From Glandiceps talaboti (lineage: Eukaryota > Hemichordata > Enteropneusta > Spengelidae), in NCBI RefSeq assembly GCF_964340395.1, contig NC_135554.1, forward strand, positions 14,444,592 to 14,508,591: 64,000 nucleotides of DNA, read 5' to 3'. This document shows positions 1 to 12,047 of this stretch, in pieces. Position 1 is the stretch's first letter. Each line of letters starts with the position of its first letter. Below the pieces are notes generated by a model that was given only the letters and a program-made list of their open reading frames with translations, ran no database searches and was not told the DNA's origin. Made by a program: the position numbers and the translations under genes.

Positions 1-190
1 GATGGTCCATCTGACGTATACACTATCCACATCATTACTTACCATGGACAATGATGGTCCATCTGACGTATACACTATCCACATCATTACCATGGACAAT
101 GATGGTCCATCTGACGTATACACTGTCCACATCATTACTTACCATGGACAATGATGGTCCATCTGACGTATACACTGTCCACATCTTCGA
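1..190 (-). repeat. 52-bp minisatellite spanning the donor of the DHHC exon
   Basis: Units at 1-52, 53-100 and 101-152, plus the real exon end up to about 190. Read on the minus strand each unit holds the last ~43 nt of the DHHC exon (CGQCIRQMDHHCPW region), the donor CCATG|GTAAGT and a few intron bases. The unit at 53-100 has lost 4 bp inside its donor. The array continues past the left edge of the window. Confidence 0.9.
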
Positions 191-2344
191 CAATGATGAG
201 ATTTAATAGGACGTTGAATAAAACACTTTTGACAATGACTCCAGTTGATATTCTCTGTGACAAACAAAAAAGACCATGAAAATAACTGTATAGTCTGGAA
301 AAATAGTTCAGGGATAAACCCTTTTGTAATTCTCTGACTTGAATTGACTTTTACCCACCAAACCTGTCTGTAAACATAACTTTGACCAAACATTTCCAAA
401 CCCTCTATTCACACAATTGCACAACAACAGGATAATAAAAACATGTTTGTAACAGTTAATACTTTGTTTTTCCATCAGTGATTTTATGCCAACCAGATTG
501 GAAGGCAGAAATAAAACATTTGAAATGTTGTTAGAGCAATGGGAATGATTAGTTATTGTCTTTCAGATGATATGGTGTTTGTCATAACAAGTGTGATTGG
601 TCATACTCTACCCAGCTGATATGAAGTTTGTCACGACATATGTGATTGGTCATATTCTCACCAGCTGATATGAAGTTTGTCATGACAAATGTGATTGGTC
701 ATATTCTCACTAGCTGATATGAAGTTTGTCACGACATATGTGATTGGTCATATTCTCACCAGCTGATATGAAGTTTGTCATGACAAATGTGATTGGTCAT
801 GCTGTTATCAACTGATCTGAAGTTTATCACAACAGATGTGATCAGCTTAGCTCATCTGAAGTTTGTAATAACAGATATGATTGGTCATATATGCTTACCA
901 ACTGGTGTGAAGTTTGTAATCGCAGATGTGATTGGTCATATTCTTATCACCTGTTCAGAAGTTTGTTATAACAGATGTGATTGGTGACTACTATCTATGT
1001 ATTGTAATGTGGTTGGTTATAATCTTAACAGCTGATATTGCACTTTGTAATAATGGATGTGATTGGTTGCCTTCTATAAATGACTACTATGAATATGATT
1101 TAATGATTTAACATATCTTACCAGCTGATGTTGGTCTAGTATCTAACGGTATTCTACCTGGATCACTTGTTACCGAACGAAATAACGACACAAAAGTACA
1201 TAATGTCACAGTAAAATATCCTGAAAGAAAACAAACAACAATAAACCAAAATAAGTTCTGATGGCATAATGATAATATTTTGAGTGGCAAGAGAAGCCAT
1301 TTTATTATCGATAGACTTCAACGGAATATATCCAGATTTCTCTGTAAAACAAAAACAAGTGGCCAAGTTCAGTAGGATAGATTATTATCATTCCATAATA
1401 TCTTCATTCTTGGATGACTGAGAATTCATAAATATAATTAAGTAAAGTTCCATTCTATAACTTGTTGACCACCCTTATCATGAACTTAAACTTCAACTAG
1501 CAACAGGACCTCTTAATTCAGTTTGTACATCAACCCATGATCTTAGACATCAAACAGTATGTACATTGTTTTGATACAACTGACTTATCATGCTACCCAC
1601 TGTAGGTGGTCGATAAAATGTTATATCATACGTGATTTCTTCCAAAGTGGCTATGTCATAATTTTTACATATTTGATACACAATAACAAGCCAAATGTTT
1701 GGAATGTTAATGTTGTAACAATAAGTGAACACATGAAAATGTCATTGGTAAAAACATGATGGTTTTTAATTTATGGTATATCTGGAGTTTGATTCAAAAC
1801 TTAGATTTACTATTATATCCAATTTTCAGTGAGTTTAGATGAAGTTGGGTAGACATTTCTATCAATAAACATCGATGGGATTCTATTTCTTTCCAGCAAA
1901 CTTGCATCAGGGAAAGATATAACAAATAAATTTCTTATTTCATATATTTTTCTTCAGTCAAAGGTACAACTATAATCTATTATCTAATCATGTTTTAAAA
2001 TGCTCCTTCAAATATATGCTTTGAAAAGTGATCAAATGGTTGAAAAATTTCATCTTAGAATACTGATAATTGAAAAATTAAATGATCTTGAAAGATGACG
2101 TACCGATTACAACGAGAGTACTGATCTGACCTTGCTGATGCATTGGAAAAATCGCCAGAGGAGGAATAATAAAAACACCATAGCTGAGACCAAACACAAT
2201 AAAACCAAGGCACATATAACCAGTTATTTCAGGATCTTGCACAAATGTTAAACCACATGGAAGTTTTTTTATATTAGGCACAGTCTTTTGAGCTGCTAGG
2301 AGAAATGTAGAGACTTGATTGGTTGGATAACCTTGGATATTCAT
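143..2344 (-). CDS. ZDHHC21: ZDHHC21-like palmitoyltransferase, N-terminal three coding exons (partial)
   Basis: Membrane S-acyltransferase that attaches palmitate to protein cysteines. Coding exons on the minus strand are 2344-2104, 1220-1122 and 254-143, with GT/AG borders and phases 1, 1 and 2 that join without a break. The 151 residues visible contain a first membrane segment (about 43-66), a second (about 75-95), a DPG motif (100-102), the zinc-binding cysteine-rich domain from about 121 (CQKC, SHHCRRCGQC) and the catalytic DHHC at 146-149, followed by PW. Order and spacing match vertebrate ZDHHC21, including the 'DPxxxGYMCLG' start of the first membrane segment. The N-terminus is about 30 residues longer than human; the ATG at 2344 is the only upstream Met in the open exon, whose acceptor is at 2353-2354. 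The remaining C-terminal half lies left of the window. Both downstream donors sit inside tandem repeats. Family assignment is firm; the exact orthologue is likely. Confidence 0.88.
555..1130 (-). repeat. 49-bp minisatellite ending at the donor of ZDHHC21 coding exon 2
   Basis: The unit 'AGCTGATATGAAGTTTG...' starts at 614, 663, 712 and 761 (period 49), then becomes more diverged up to about 1060. On the minus strand each unit carries ATCAGCTG|GTGAGAATATG, close to the true donor ATCAGCTG|GTAAGATATG at 1130-1111. The repeat therefore includes a copy of the exon end and its donor. Confidence 0.8.
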
Positions 2345-2359
2345 ACTGCTGCCTATAAA

Positions 2360-2720
2360 TCTTTCTTGTTCTTGCTAATTCTTTGAAAGTTGAGTCTTTG
2401 CTATATTCCTTTGAAAGTTGAGGGCTCCTTGATAATCTTTTACAGTTGAGGGGTCCTTCCCAATCTTTTCACTGTTGAGTGGTCTTTACTGATAAGTTGA
2501 AAGTTGTTTTTACTAATCTTTTGAAAGTTGAACAGTCCTTACTAATCCTTAAGTTGTTAAGGGGTCCTTGTCAGTCCTTTCTTTGACAGTTGAGGAGTCC
2601 TTGCTGATAGTTGACAGTTGAATACATTAAATTTTTTAACAGTTAAGTAGTCCAAGTCAAATCTTAGTTTTTTTTTTGAATTGTTCATCAATTAGGTGTC
2701 CTTGTTAAATCTGCAATAAT
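2360..2720. repeat. Degenerate minisatellite, period about 35-40 bp
   Basis: Imperfect repeats of 'TTTGAAAGTTGAGGGGTCCTT' type lie in the probable first intron of the ZDHHC21-like gene, next to the acceptor of its first coding exon. They are too diverged to count units exactly. Confidence 0.6.
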
Positions 2721-3174
2721 TAAGCAGTCCTTCTTATTTCTTCCTCGGTTAGGTATTCTTCTTTCACATGACACTGCTGTCCAAGGAGCACCCAGTGGTT
2801 GCTATTTGCAGAGGTCAGAGGTCATTCCCACAGGTTCAATGTAAATACTGCCTTTATGATAAATGCGTACTGACGACTCTTTGAATTTCAGGTAGTTATC
2901 ACCTGAAAACAAGAATATGAGTATTCAAAAACCTGACAACCAAAGATATAAACAGCAGAAAACAGATCTTTTATAGGCAATATTATGCAAAACAATGCGG
3001 CACACAAACTATAAATGTTGATGACCTCACATTTTTTTTAAAAGTAAAAGACTATTATTACCACAATTCTTCTTTAACTGAATCCATTCAATGTAGTATA
3101 TCAGCAATGTCAAGTTCTTCTAACCATGAGATAAACGTAAGTCGGCAGATGTTCGAAATATACACAGCCGTTAC

Positions 3175-3240
3175 CTGTGTTTTTCACGAAACGACCGTGG
3201 CGATTCGAGAGCACACATACGGTCAAAGGTCAATCCCATT
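3175..3240 (-). other. Candidate 5' non-coding first exon of the ZDHHC21-like gene
   Basis: A consensus donor (ACACAG|GTAACG on the minus strand, GT at 3174-3173) lies 0.8 kb upstream of the acceptor at 2354-2353 that opens the ATG-bearing exon. This fits a non-coding first exon with its start near 3240. The right-hand limit is a guess. Transcript data would be needed to confirm it. Confidence 0.3.
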
Positions 3241-4989
3241 GCATGCTTGTTAATTTTACCAACCTGGCCAATCAGAACTTGTATAATTTGCGCCTGAACC
3301 AATATAGTCGACTGCTAGAAATCAGAGCTATAGATCAAACGAATGGACTATTGATCGATTGTCTCATTAACAAAATGGTTGATAGTTATTGTAGTTAATG
3401 TAAAAATATATCCATGGGTGAAAGCTAATACATTATGGCTAGTATCATTATCACTATCAGTATATCAGGTAAATATTTGACATATCTTTTGAAGTTTTGG
3501 CTACGTTATTTCATAGACGTTATGATACTATATTGATAGAGAAAAATATTTCCCCAACCCAACGTCTATATGTATATGGTTTGATTTATCCACTACAGTT
3601 TTGATCCATTTGTAGAGTGCCCCCCCCCCCACCCCCCACCCGCCCCTCCACTGTCTATGCATGTAAATCAGTAACAATAATTAATCAATCTGTATTGCAT
3701 AACATTAACAACATACCATAGCAAGCATACAAACATATTAACAAAATACTCTCGCTCTACGTATGGGCTGGTATTGTGCAGTACAATTATTTAGAAGTAT
3801 GTTGACCCCACATGGCTGTATTTGTTAAACTTTTATTTTAATTCTCGTACAATCAGTGTCAGTGTCAGAGGCTAGCTGAGACTGAGACTGTCAAATTCTG
3901 TTTGCAGAGAGAAGTACAATAGTCCTTTCAGACTGCTGCATGCTGTATGATTGGATTTGATACACAACTCTGCAGCCATGATCAAACTAATAGTATAATC
4001 ACAGTGTATTGTGTGTGGGGTTGTCCATCAGTAGGATGCTTCTCAAGATAAAAAAAAATGTTCCTGAACTTTATGACAGAAAAAAGTTTGTTTCAGGTAA
4101 ATCTTTAAAAAAATTGCCATGTATAGGTGTTGCACTCTTTGAAAAGGTAAACTTTGGTGACAGTTTTCATTTGAATGTTTGCTCTTTGTGCCTTATATAT
4201 ATTTTCTATGTACTATAAAAATATTTCCCAACAGCCTACAGGTCTATTCTGATCAGCAGCTTTGCAAAGGAAGTTCCAGATATAGTTGAATTACCACTTA
4301 TATTTCAAGAAATAATTTTTTTGTAATTTAGTTCTGGAAGTCAAAATAGTCATTTAAGCTTATCCATTAGCAGTTAATGGAAATTAACTGAAATAAAATG
4401 CATATCCTTTTTCTCACCAACTGTGATTCAACATCAGAAAACATCCCAACCTGCAGCTGGCATTTGTCATTGATAGCAGAGCTGAAAAACAATTTTCTGT
4501 GCCCACTGCCCATAGGGGTGAGCTCAATAGTTCAGTGTACAAAAAAACCCCTAAATTCTTTTAGTTAGGCCTCAGACCCCCACCACCGCCTTCTAATGTA
4601 ATTGGCCAAAATTGATAATCGTTTCAGACAGCACAATCAGTATTTAGTAGTATGTAGTTCTCTGAATATAAAGCCAATCAGAAAATTCCCGTCATGACAG
4701 TGAAAAAAAAATCAGTTTGGTCCAATTCCTCCAGTGGACCACCAATCACCTCCCTCCCCTCCTCCTCCTCCTACAGGTCCAAGTAATTTAAAAGAACTGT
4801 TCAAATTTTGCAAATGTGACGTGATTATAGTTTACCTTATACATGTACTTGATGGATACATGACCATGTTTTTTTGAGAATTTACCGTGACTAGTCTACA
4901 AGATATGTGTACATCTTGTTTCATAATATCTTTCTATGAGTGTTGTATATTAGATATTATATATTCAAAAATATTTAACTTTCTTTATT

Positions 4990-5600
4990 TTTATAGAATT
5001 GGTCTGTAGCATGGCTTTAGACATTGTAATACCTTGTTAAGACTAAAGGGATGAAGCTCACGGGTGAATAAATTATCATGCACTGACACTGGTTTCATAT
5101 CCTTGGAGGGTATCTGTTGACAAAACTCACTGGTGAATATAATGGTGCACTCATATTCTGAAACTAGTTTCATCTTCTTGTAGGTCATATTGTGATCAGT
5201 GTTCACTGGTCCCTGCATCATCGCATCAGTTTGTGTGTATGACTGCAGGTAACTAGTAATCGCCATTTTGTATCGGCCATATTGAATTACCATGAAAATG
5301 ATGATATATTCCCACAATCCTTTGCGGTATTTTGGTGGATGGTCATTTCAGCCAAAGAGAGTGCTAGGTGCGACACGCAATGTATGCAGGGACCAGTGAA
5401 TATTGGGATGAAGCTCAGTCAGTGGTGAATATAACAATACACTCATGATCACATTCTGAGACTGGTTTCAATTCCTTGTAGGATATATGGGATTGAAGAT
5501 CACTGGTGGATGTATAATGATGCACTCAAATTTAAGAATGGTTTTATCTCCTTGTAAGTTATAGGGCGTATTGGGACGAAGCTCACTGGTAGATTTGCTA
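4990..5600. repeat. Highly diverged tandem repeat
   Basis: Recurring blocks of the type 'CTCACTGGTGAATATAAT...GCACTCA...TTTCAT..CCTTGTAGG' appear near 5050, 5120, 5400, 5490 and 5580, with one more near 5960. This looks like an old minisatellite or a duplicated non-coding element. Confidence 0.5.
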
Positions 5601-6653
5601 GGACTTTTGTTTGGTTAATCCTTTCAGCTAGTTCACTCTCCATTTGAATTCAATATTTTGAAGCATTATGACCAGAAATGGATTTTAAATCTATTCACAG
5701 TGGTGATGTCAGTGATATCAATCACTATGTGCTCTGATTCATCATGAATATTAATGAAACCATCGCAGAAGAGGGGATCAGCCAATCACAAAGGGATAGA
5801 TTTCATGATGGACTAAGAAATATCTAAGTGGTTTGAGATGTTGCTGCATAAAGTTGTAATGTAATTTTAGGTTTAAATATAGAACTGTTGGATAAATTAA
5901 TAGCAAGGTATGAATTGAGAAGGCCTGGCTGAAATCAGCCGAGTGAAGGTCCTAAACCCACTGGTTAAAATAATCATGCACTCATATTCTGATTTCCTCT
6001 TAGATCAACTCACACTTCTTATCTTAGAATGTTTGTGAAAAAAATACACAACACATTACATTCAATATATAGTCCCTTTTATTATTATTATTATCAATTA
6101 TTATCAAGAGATGTCTCTGTCATAATCTGAAATGTCAAGGAAACTCAATTAAATAATGCTATATATCAAATATCATACTCTCATACTGTGAAAGCCTCTG
6201 ATTAAATGTCAATATTAAAACATGCTAACATATTATTATGGTACTTTACACACTAACAAAATGTCTTGATGGTTATATGGAGTATTTGTACATTTGTATA
6301 GTTTTAAAATTGCTATTGTGTGCAAGAGTTAGTTTTCTTCAACAAATTGATCGGAATGTCATTAAATACTCCAAATATACAACACAACCTTCAGTTGAAT
6401 GTGTAGAATAGATAATATTATGACAAGTGCATACAAGTGCATGAAAATTACACTGAAAACAAAGTGCCTTAACTGCAGTAAACACTGTAGGTACATATAT
6501 GAATGAAAACTGCTAAATGAAATACTTATTTAAAAGATTAGATTTCATTGTCCTGATACAGATGAGGGTAATCACATATGACTGAACAATTAATTGAGTA
6601 TGCCTATCTAAGCAGAAAAAGTAATTATTTATGCTCATGCATATATGTAGTCA

Positions 6654-6702
6654 ACTGGTCAAAACCCATGGGTATACCATCCCTAGGGGGTGGTTTATTG
6701 CT
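6654..6702 (+). repeat. Dispersed repeat core, first copy
   Basis: Shares about 50 nt with 50070-50118 (ACTGGTCAAAACCC, GGTATACCA, AGGGGGTGGTTTATTGC). Confidence 0.6.
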
Positions 6703-8409
6703 ATTATATTATACCAGTATATTAAAATTTGCAATGAAACTTTTAAAAACCGGTGAAACAAAGTGTACTTTGGAATGGAAATGAAGTGCAGCCTGGTATA
6801 GATCAGTCCCTGAACCTGAATATCTGGTGAATTTCAATTGTGGTTCCTTCCATTACTGAGATGATCTCACAATATGAAGTCAAGGACAACATCACTAAAT
6901 TTGTATTTAAACGATGAATCATTTAATACTAATGCAGCGTATATGTAGATTTGCTGTTTGTACAGTGATAAGTTTATTTGTGAAAGGTCTGAAGTTAGAT
7001 TCGTTTTGTGATGGATTTACGTACATGATCTGCCTCACCGTGTCTACATCTTATAGGGCCAAGAATGACACTGTAAGCTTATGCTGTGCTGCTCTAACAA
7101 GATGATTTTGAGTAAACATCGGAAAATTCTAGGGCTTTGGATATCTTAGCACTCAGCATGAAAGACTTATTGTTGTGCAGGCAACCGACAGCACAGGTTT
7201 GACTGCCATGATGGATGCAGACGACTGCAATCACAAAATAACTATACTATTCTCATTGAGGGCCACTTAGAGATGCACTAACTGTGCATTATCAGTATTT
7301 TAGATGTGTTAGGTTGATGTCTTGACCAATCAGATCTCTTGATTTGCACCATCAATATACTGGTATAATATAGTACATCACATATACCAGTGATTACTTG
7401 CCCCGTATTGCACACGTATACTGCTAGAATTGGCACTGCAGTGCAATACCAAAAATATTATTGCATACCTGTATGCAAATGAATGCACAATCATTCCTTG
7501 TACACGAACCCAATGACGTGTGAGTGTCAGTGTGGGTACTCGGGGGGTATTTCTGCTGCACTTTCGCTCACTAAGCTAGTGAATGTATGACCGCAGAGGT
7601 TTCAAGTAGTTGTGCAAATACCCCACGTACGCCACACCTGCACTCATGCATCATTCAGTTGTCATATTGTGTATCAAATATCATATATATAAGATAAATA
7701 CAATATCTCAGTAGAAACTGTTAAATATGACCCTTACAGTAAATATATAAAACAAGGTACAATAGAATATAAAAGTGAATATTGCTTAAGATTTGTTTCA
7801 GCTGCCAATCTTTCAAGAATTGAATTTTATACACGGATGTATCAAATGGGATAGTATATTATTTCTTAGTCCACAACTTTCAACGTTTGTATCAAAACCC
7901 ATTAAATACATTACAAGACTAAAATACCGGATTACTAATATCCAAATATGCAACCCATCTAAATAGACAAAAATCTATAACTGTGTAATTCATATTACTT
8001 ATTCACTTAATATTCAAATTACAGTCAATTGACAAAAGGTGTGTGTGTGCTTGCATTGAAGATATAACCAGTCATTAGAATACAACCAATCTACATAGAC
8101 TAAAAAAAAAAATCAATAATTGTATAATTGATATTACATATTAAATATGCAAATTAGTCAATACATTGTGTGTTCTTGTATTAAAACACAAGTTAGTCAT
8201 TAATATGTAACCTATCTAAATAAATATGTAATCATTAATACTGATTAATATCCAAATTGATATAATTCTATACTCTCCAGGATACGAAAGGTAACTTGAA
8301 AATGTTTATATTAATGATTTTTAAGTTTCCTCAAATCAATAAGTATAGAAATTTTCATAGCTAGCTTATGGCTTCTTTCTACATTAGTTTATTTGGCATT
8401 ATCATAATA

Positions 8410-8680
8410 AACTACTAATTAGTATGCATATTACAATTTAGACATCTAAATCTTGCTATAATCAATTTGTAAACACTAATTAATATGCATATTACAATTT
8501 AGACATCTAAACATTACTAGAATCAATAGGTAATCTAATTAATATGCATATTACAATTTAGACATCTAAACGTTCCTATAATCAATTTGTAAAGTGCTAA
8601 TTAATATGCATATTACAATTTTGATATCTAAACCTTGCTATAATCAATTTGTAAACACTAATTAATATGCAAATTGGCTC
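8410..8680. repeat. 61-bp tandem repeat with octamer-like ATGCATAT cores
   Basis: About 4.5 units with matching points at 8421, 8482, 8541, 8603 and 8664 (period 59-62). Each carries TTAATATGCATATTAC, a palindromic A+T core resembling POU/homeodomain sites. It lies about 0.4-0.7 kb beyond the putative 3' end of the ligand gene. Confidence 0.75.
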
Positions 8681-9050
8681 CAGTTAATGCAGGACAATAT
8701 TGTTAATATATCAAGATAAATAAAATTATTTCCCCTAAAATAAAAAGTGTTTGTTTATGTACTAGCATTATAAGTGTTTGTTTATTTTAATATACAAATT
8801 ACATCCAAGGAACACAAACATTGATACCTTGGCATTATTGAATATAAAATTTGGTGTATATATAGTAATCAGTTCATAATGGATGCAAGACATTTGTGCG
8901 TTGGCAACGACTAAAAAAAGTTCCAATATTTCCTTTAATTACATCCAAATTAGACAATACAACAACCTTTCCTTGGCATTTGATACTAAGAAAAACATCG
9001 GTGCCAAATGCCAGCATGGAGCCGCAATAAATTTAAATGGTTTATTTCAG

Positions 9051-9056
9051 TTAGAC
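9051..9056 (-). terminator. Putative polyadenylation signal (AATAAA) of the TGF-beta ligand
   Basis: AATAAA on the minus strand, about 370 nt after the stop codon at 9427-9429. It is the first canonical hexamer I see downstream. Confidence 0.4.
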
Positions 9057-9358
9057 TAAATTTAGAAAAAAAATTGATCTTCCTACTGAAGTGTGGCATA
9101 TGCAGTTTCTTGTTGGTTCCTACAGGGTTGTATCAAACAAAAAAGCTGCATGATATTTTAAAATAGACTATGTATTCAACAGGAATATAATAATATAATA
9201 TCAACTAAAAGCTTGACAACTGTTTTGACGTACATGCAGAGACTAAACCAGTGCTGTCTCTGAGTAATTAGATGTTGTTCCCCAATATTTTTCTTCATTC
9301 AGCCAAAGGAAAATACAACTTACCTAAGGGGTCTTTGTCACTACAAGTTGCTATGACA

Positions 9359-9405
9359 TATGTCCATAACTTTTAGGTACTGCTTCTGGCAGGGATTACT
9401 ATATT
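9359..9405 (-). repeat. Decayed copy of the ligand's C-terminal coding segment in its 3' UTR
   Basis: This stretch repeats, 73 bp further on, the last coding segment at about 9430-9475. Read in the same orientation it gives SLPEAVPKSYGH, where the real protein has SLPEVIPKSCGC, so both terminal cysteines are lost. It is a tandem duplication of the exon's coding end lying behind the stop codon. Confidence 0.8.
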
Positions 9406-9426
9406 ACATTATATATTGTGAGAGAG

Positions 9427-12011
9427 TTACCGACATCCACAACTTTTAGGTATCACTTCTGGCAAGGATTGCACTACAAAACCATCCTTCCCTAAGTACA
9501 ATACAGTTATAGGCTTATAAGTTATTGGTACACAATGAACTCTGGGCACTCTTTGCCATTTTGTGCCCTTTTTTACACGTACCCAGTACCTCATAAATGC
9601 ATGAAGGGTTGCATTGAAACCTGATCCCAACATTGTAACTGGGCAATCTCCTTTACAGACACTGGCATCTATAGAAAGCGGTTGGATTACATATTTGCCC
9701 CAGTAAAAATCTTGTAAATTCACATGCCAGTCTCTTAGTTTGCAATCTTTCTTGAAGTTACTTTTCCTTGACTCTCTCTTATTTCGTACATATTGTAACT
9801 GATGACCTCCCCTATGATTTTCATTAGGCTTAGCCCAACTGCTAGGTGGTTTGATGCCACGATATAGGACTAACAAAGGAGAAAGAGACCTGTGTAGGCT
9901 ATAGATATCATTAAGATGTGGAAATGAAGATGAAGGAAATCCATCCGGAAAAGAACGACGTACAGTGTTTAGCTGTACTGTAAACTCTATTGTGTCATTT
10001 ACTGCCAGCCATTCCTTGATATTGTTTGTGACATCAAATGCATCATAGCGTGGTGATCTCTTCATTGGATAGATTGTTTGGTTAACATTGTCCGTTGTTG
10101 TAGTTTTATGTGTTGTCAGATAATGACTGTACATATGAGGTTGATATGGCAACAGGTTTAGCTTTCTCCTTGTCAGTATAATTTCTGCAGCTGTGATTTC
10201 CTCAGCCATGGAACTTTGGTATTTAAATGTAAGATTCTTAAACCCTCGCTTGACCTGCCCTATAACAGATAATAAAAGAGAGATTACACTTTTTTTTAGG
10301 TGTTTCACTACTTCCTGTCATTAAGTGAAAGGAATATATGATGAAATTATCCAGAAATTTGGATAAAAATCTAAAATGTAAAGTATTTACTAAGTATTTT
10401 GTTGTTTCGACCAATGATGTATTTGCATTAGGAATGAAGATGAATTGTTTCAGTCACCTATATCATGTATATATTGTCAAAGGTTGTACTATGACAGACA
10501 GGGACGGGGAGTGGGTGGGTATACTCACAGGGAGTGTGGGGGTACGCACATAGTGAGAGTACATACATATGTACCATATGTTATGACCCCCTTTTCAATC
10601 AACTCATGTACCACTTTTGATCCCATTTTTTATGCATTTATGTAGAGGTTTGACCTTTGACCCTTTAGTTTAGACCTGAGTTGTTGATTTTCATATTCAA
10701 AAACATAGTTCCCAGGTTGCTGTTTTCAATTTTTCTGAGACTTTTGATTCTTGTTTTCTTACAGAGTGAAGACATTTGACCCTTAGTTTCTGGCTGAAAG
10801 ATACTCTTAGACGTTTGACCCATGTTTTTTTTTTTTTAAATTTTGAGTGATTGTGCTTGTAATTGGAATCCACCAGGGTACACCTTGCACCTATACCCAT
10901 TACCCAGCCCAATACAACCCCCCCCCCACACACACACACACACTATATAGGCATAGGTGAACTAGTACACACATGATCAAAGTAATATTCTCTGACATGA
11001 AAATTTGATAAGAGTTTTGAGTATAAGATACTGCTGACCTATATATACTCTAGGTTGCAACCCATCCCAAGTGATTTTAATATGTATCATATTATTAACA
11101 TAACCTACTTTGGAATTAAGTCATTCGTTTACATCATGTCATCACTAATATATTATTGAAAGCATTTTATGCTGTGTGATAACAGGGTTCCAAATTTAGC
11201 TGATAACAATGTAAACAGTTCTTGTTATGAAGGATATTTTTTGGATTCCACTTGGTCCGTTTGAGATAACAACACACAATGAATGGTATAGTAAGGGCTG
11301 CATAATGTGTACATCAACATGGCAGGGTGTTTGACTTAAACTATTTCTATGTAAACCTGGTTATGACAACATTCACAGCGTCTGATATTTGAAAAAAAAA
11401 TGATGATAGCTCAATTAATGTACAAAACAACTGTAACTATATAGTCAGTGCTGGATGTAATACTTGGGTGTAATAATTATCAACAACTTTGATAAATAGG
11501 CACCCGAAAACTAGGTCACACTACATGATGAGTTACAAAGTAACAATTTGTTTATTTATTATTGGGTCCAGGGAAAAGTCAATTGCCAGTGTCGGTCAAC
11601 ACAGAAGTTATGAGATTTAGACAATGCAGCGTTTACATTGAACGGAGAATATGCGACAACCAATGCTTTGTCTATGGGCAGACTATTTGAAAGTGAACCA
11701 TTTTGTGGTATATGGTGCAATCAATGATCAGTGTATTTGAAAAGGTGTTTGAGAAATACTATGTGGATTGTCTTTTGGGTACAAGATAGATACCGTCCTC
11801 AGACATCATATTAGCCTCGCTGTTGCTCTGCGTATATGGCGTCTGAGGACAGTATCTGTTTCTTAGCCTGTCTACATCGTGATCTGTCATTTGGCTTCAC
11901 TCTCCACTAAACATGAATCATTATTGCAGTTTGAAAATAATTGTGCTCAAACTGATTGCTCGCAATGGGGAGTGATACTAACATATATGACATTTATTTG
12001 GACGAATAAAG

Positions 12012-12047
<36 letters not shown>

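Larger units (their letters stand above)
3240..9050. other. Intergenic stretch between the ZDHHC21-like gene and the ligand gene
   Basis: No convincing coding exon on either strand. It contains a C-rich run (3619-3645), degenerate repeats (4990-5600 with a further piece near 5960), a core of a dispersed repeat (6650-6705) and a 61-bp tandem repeat (8410-8680). Short open frames lack splice-consistent homology. Confidence 0.5.

Noticed and set aside
9427-10259. Assignment of the ligand as Lefty or Nodal
   Set aside because: Lefty has a different cysteine layout and lost helix; Nodal keeps the CC pair. The single Cys before VP fits neither.
10697-10939. 80-residue minus-strand frame beginning near a C/CA-rich run
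   Set aside because: Low-complexity start, no domain, and inside the ligand intron.
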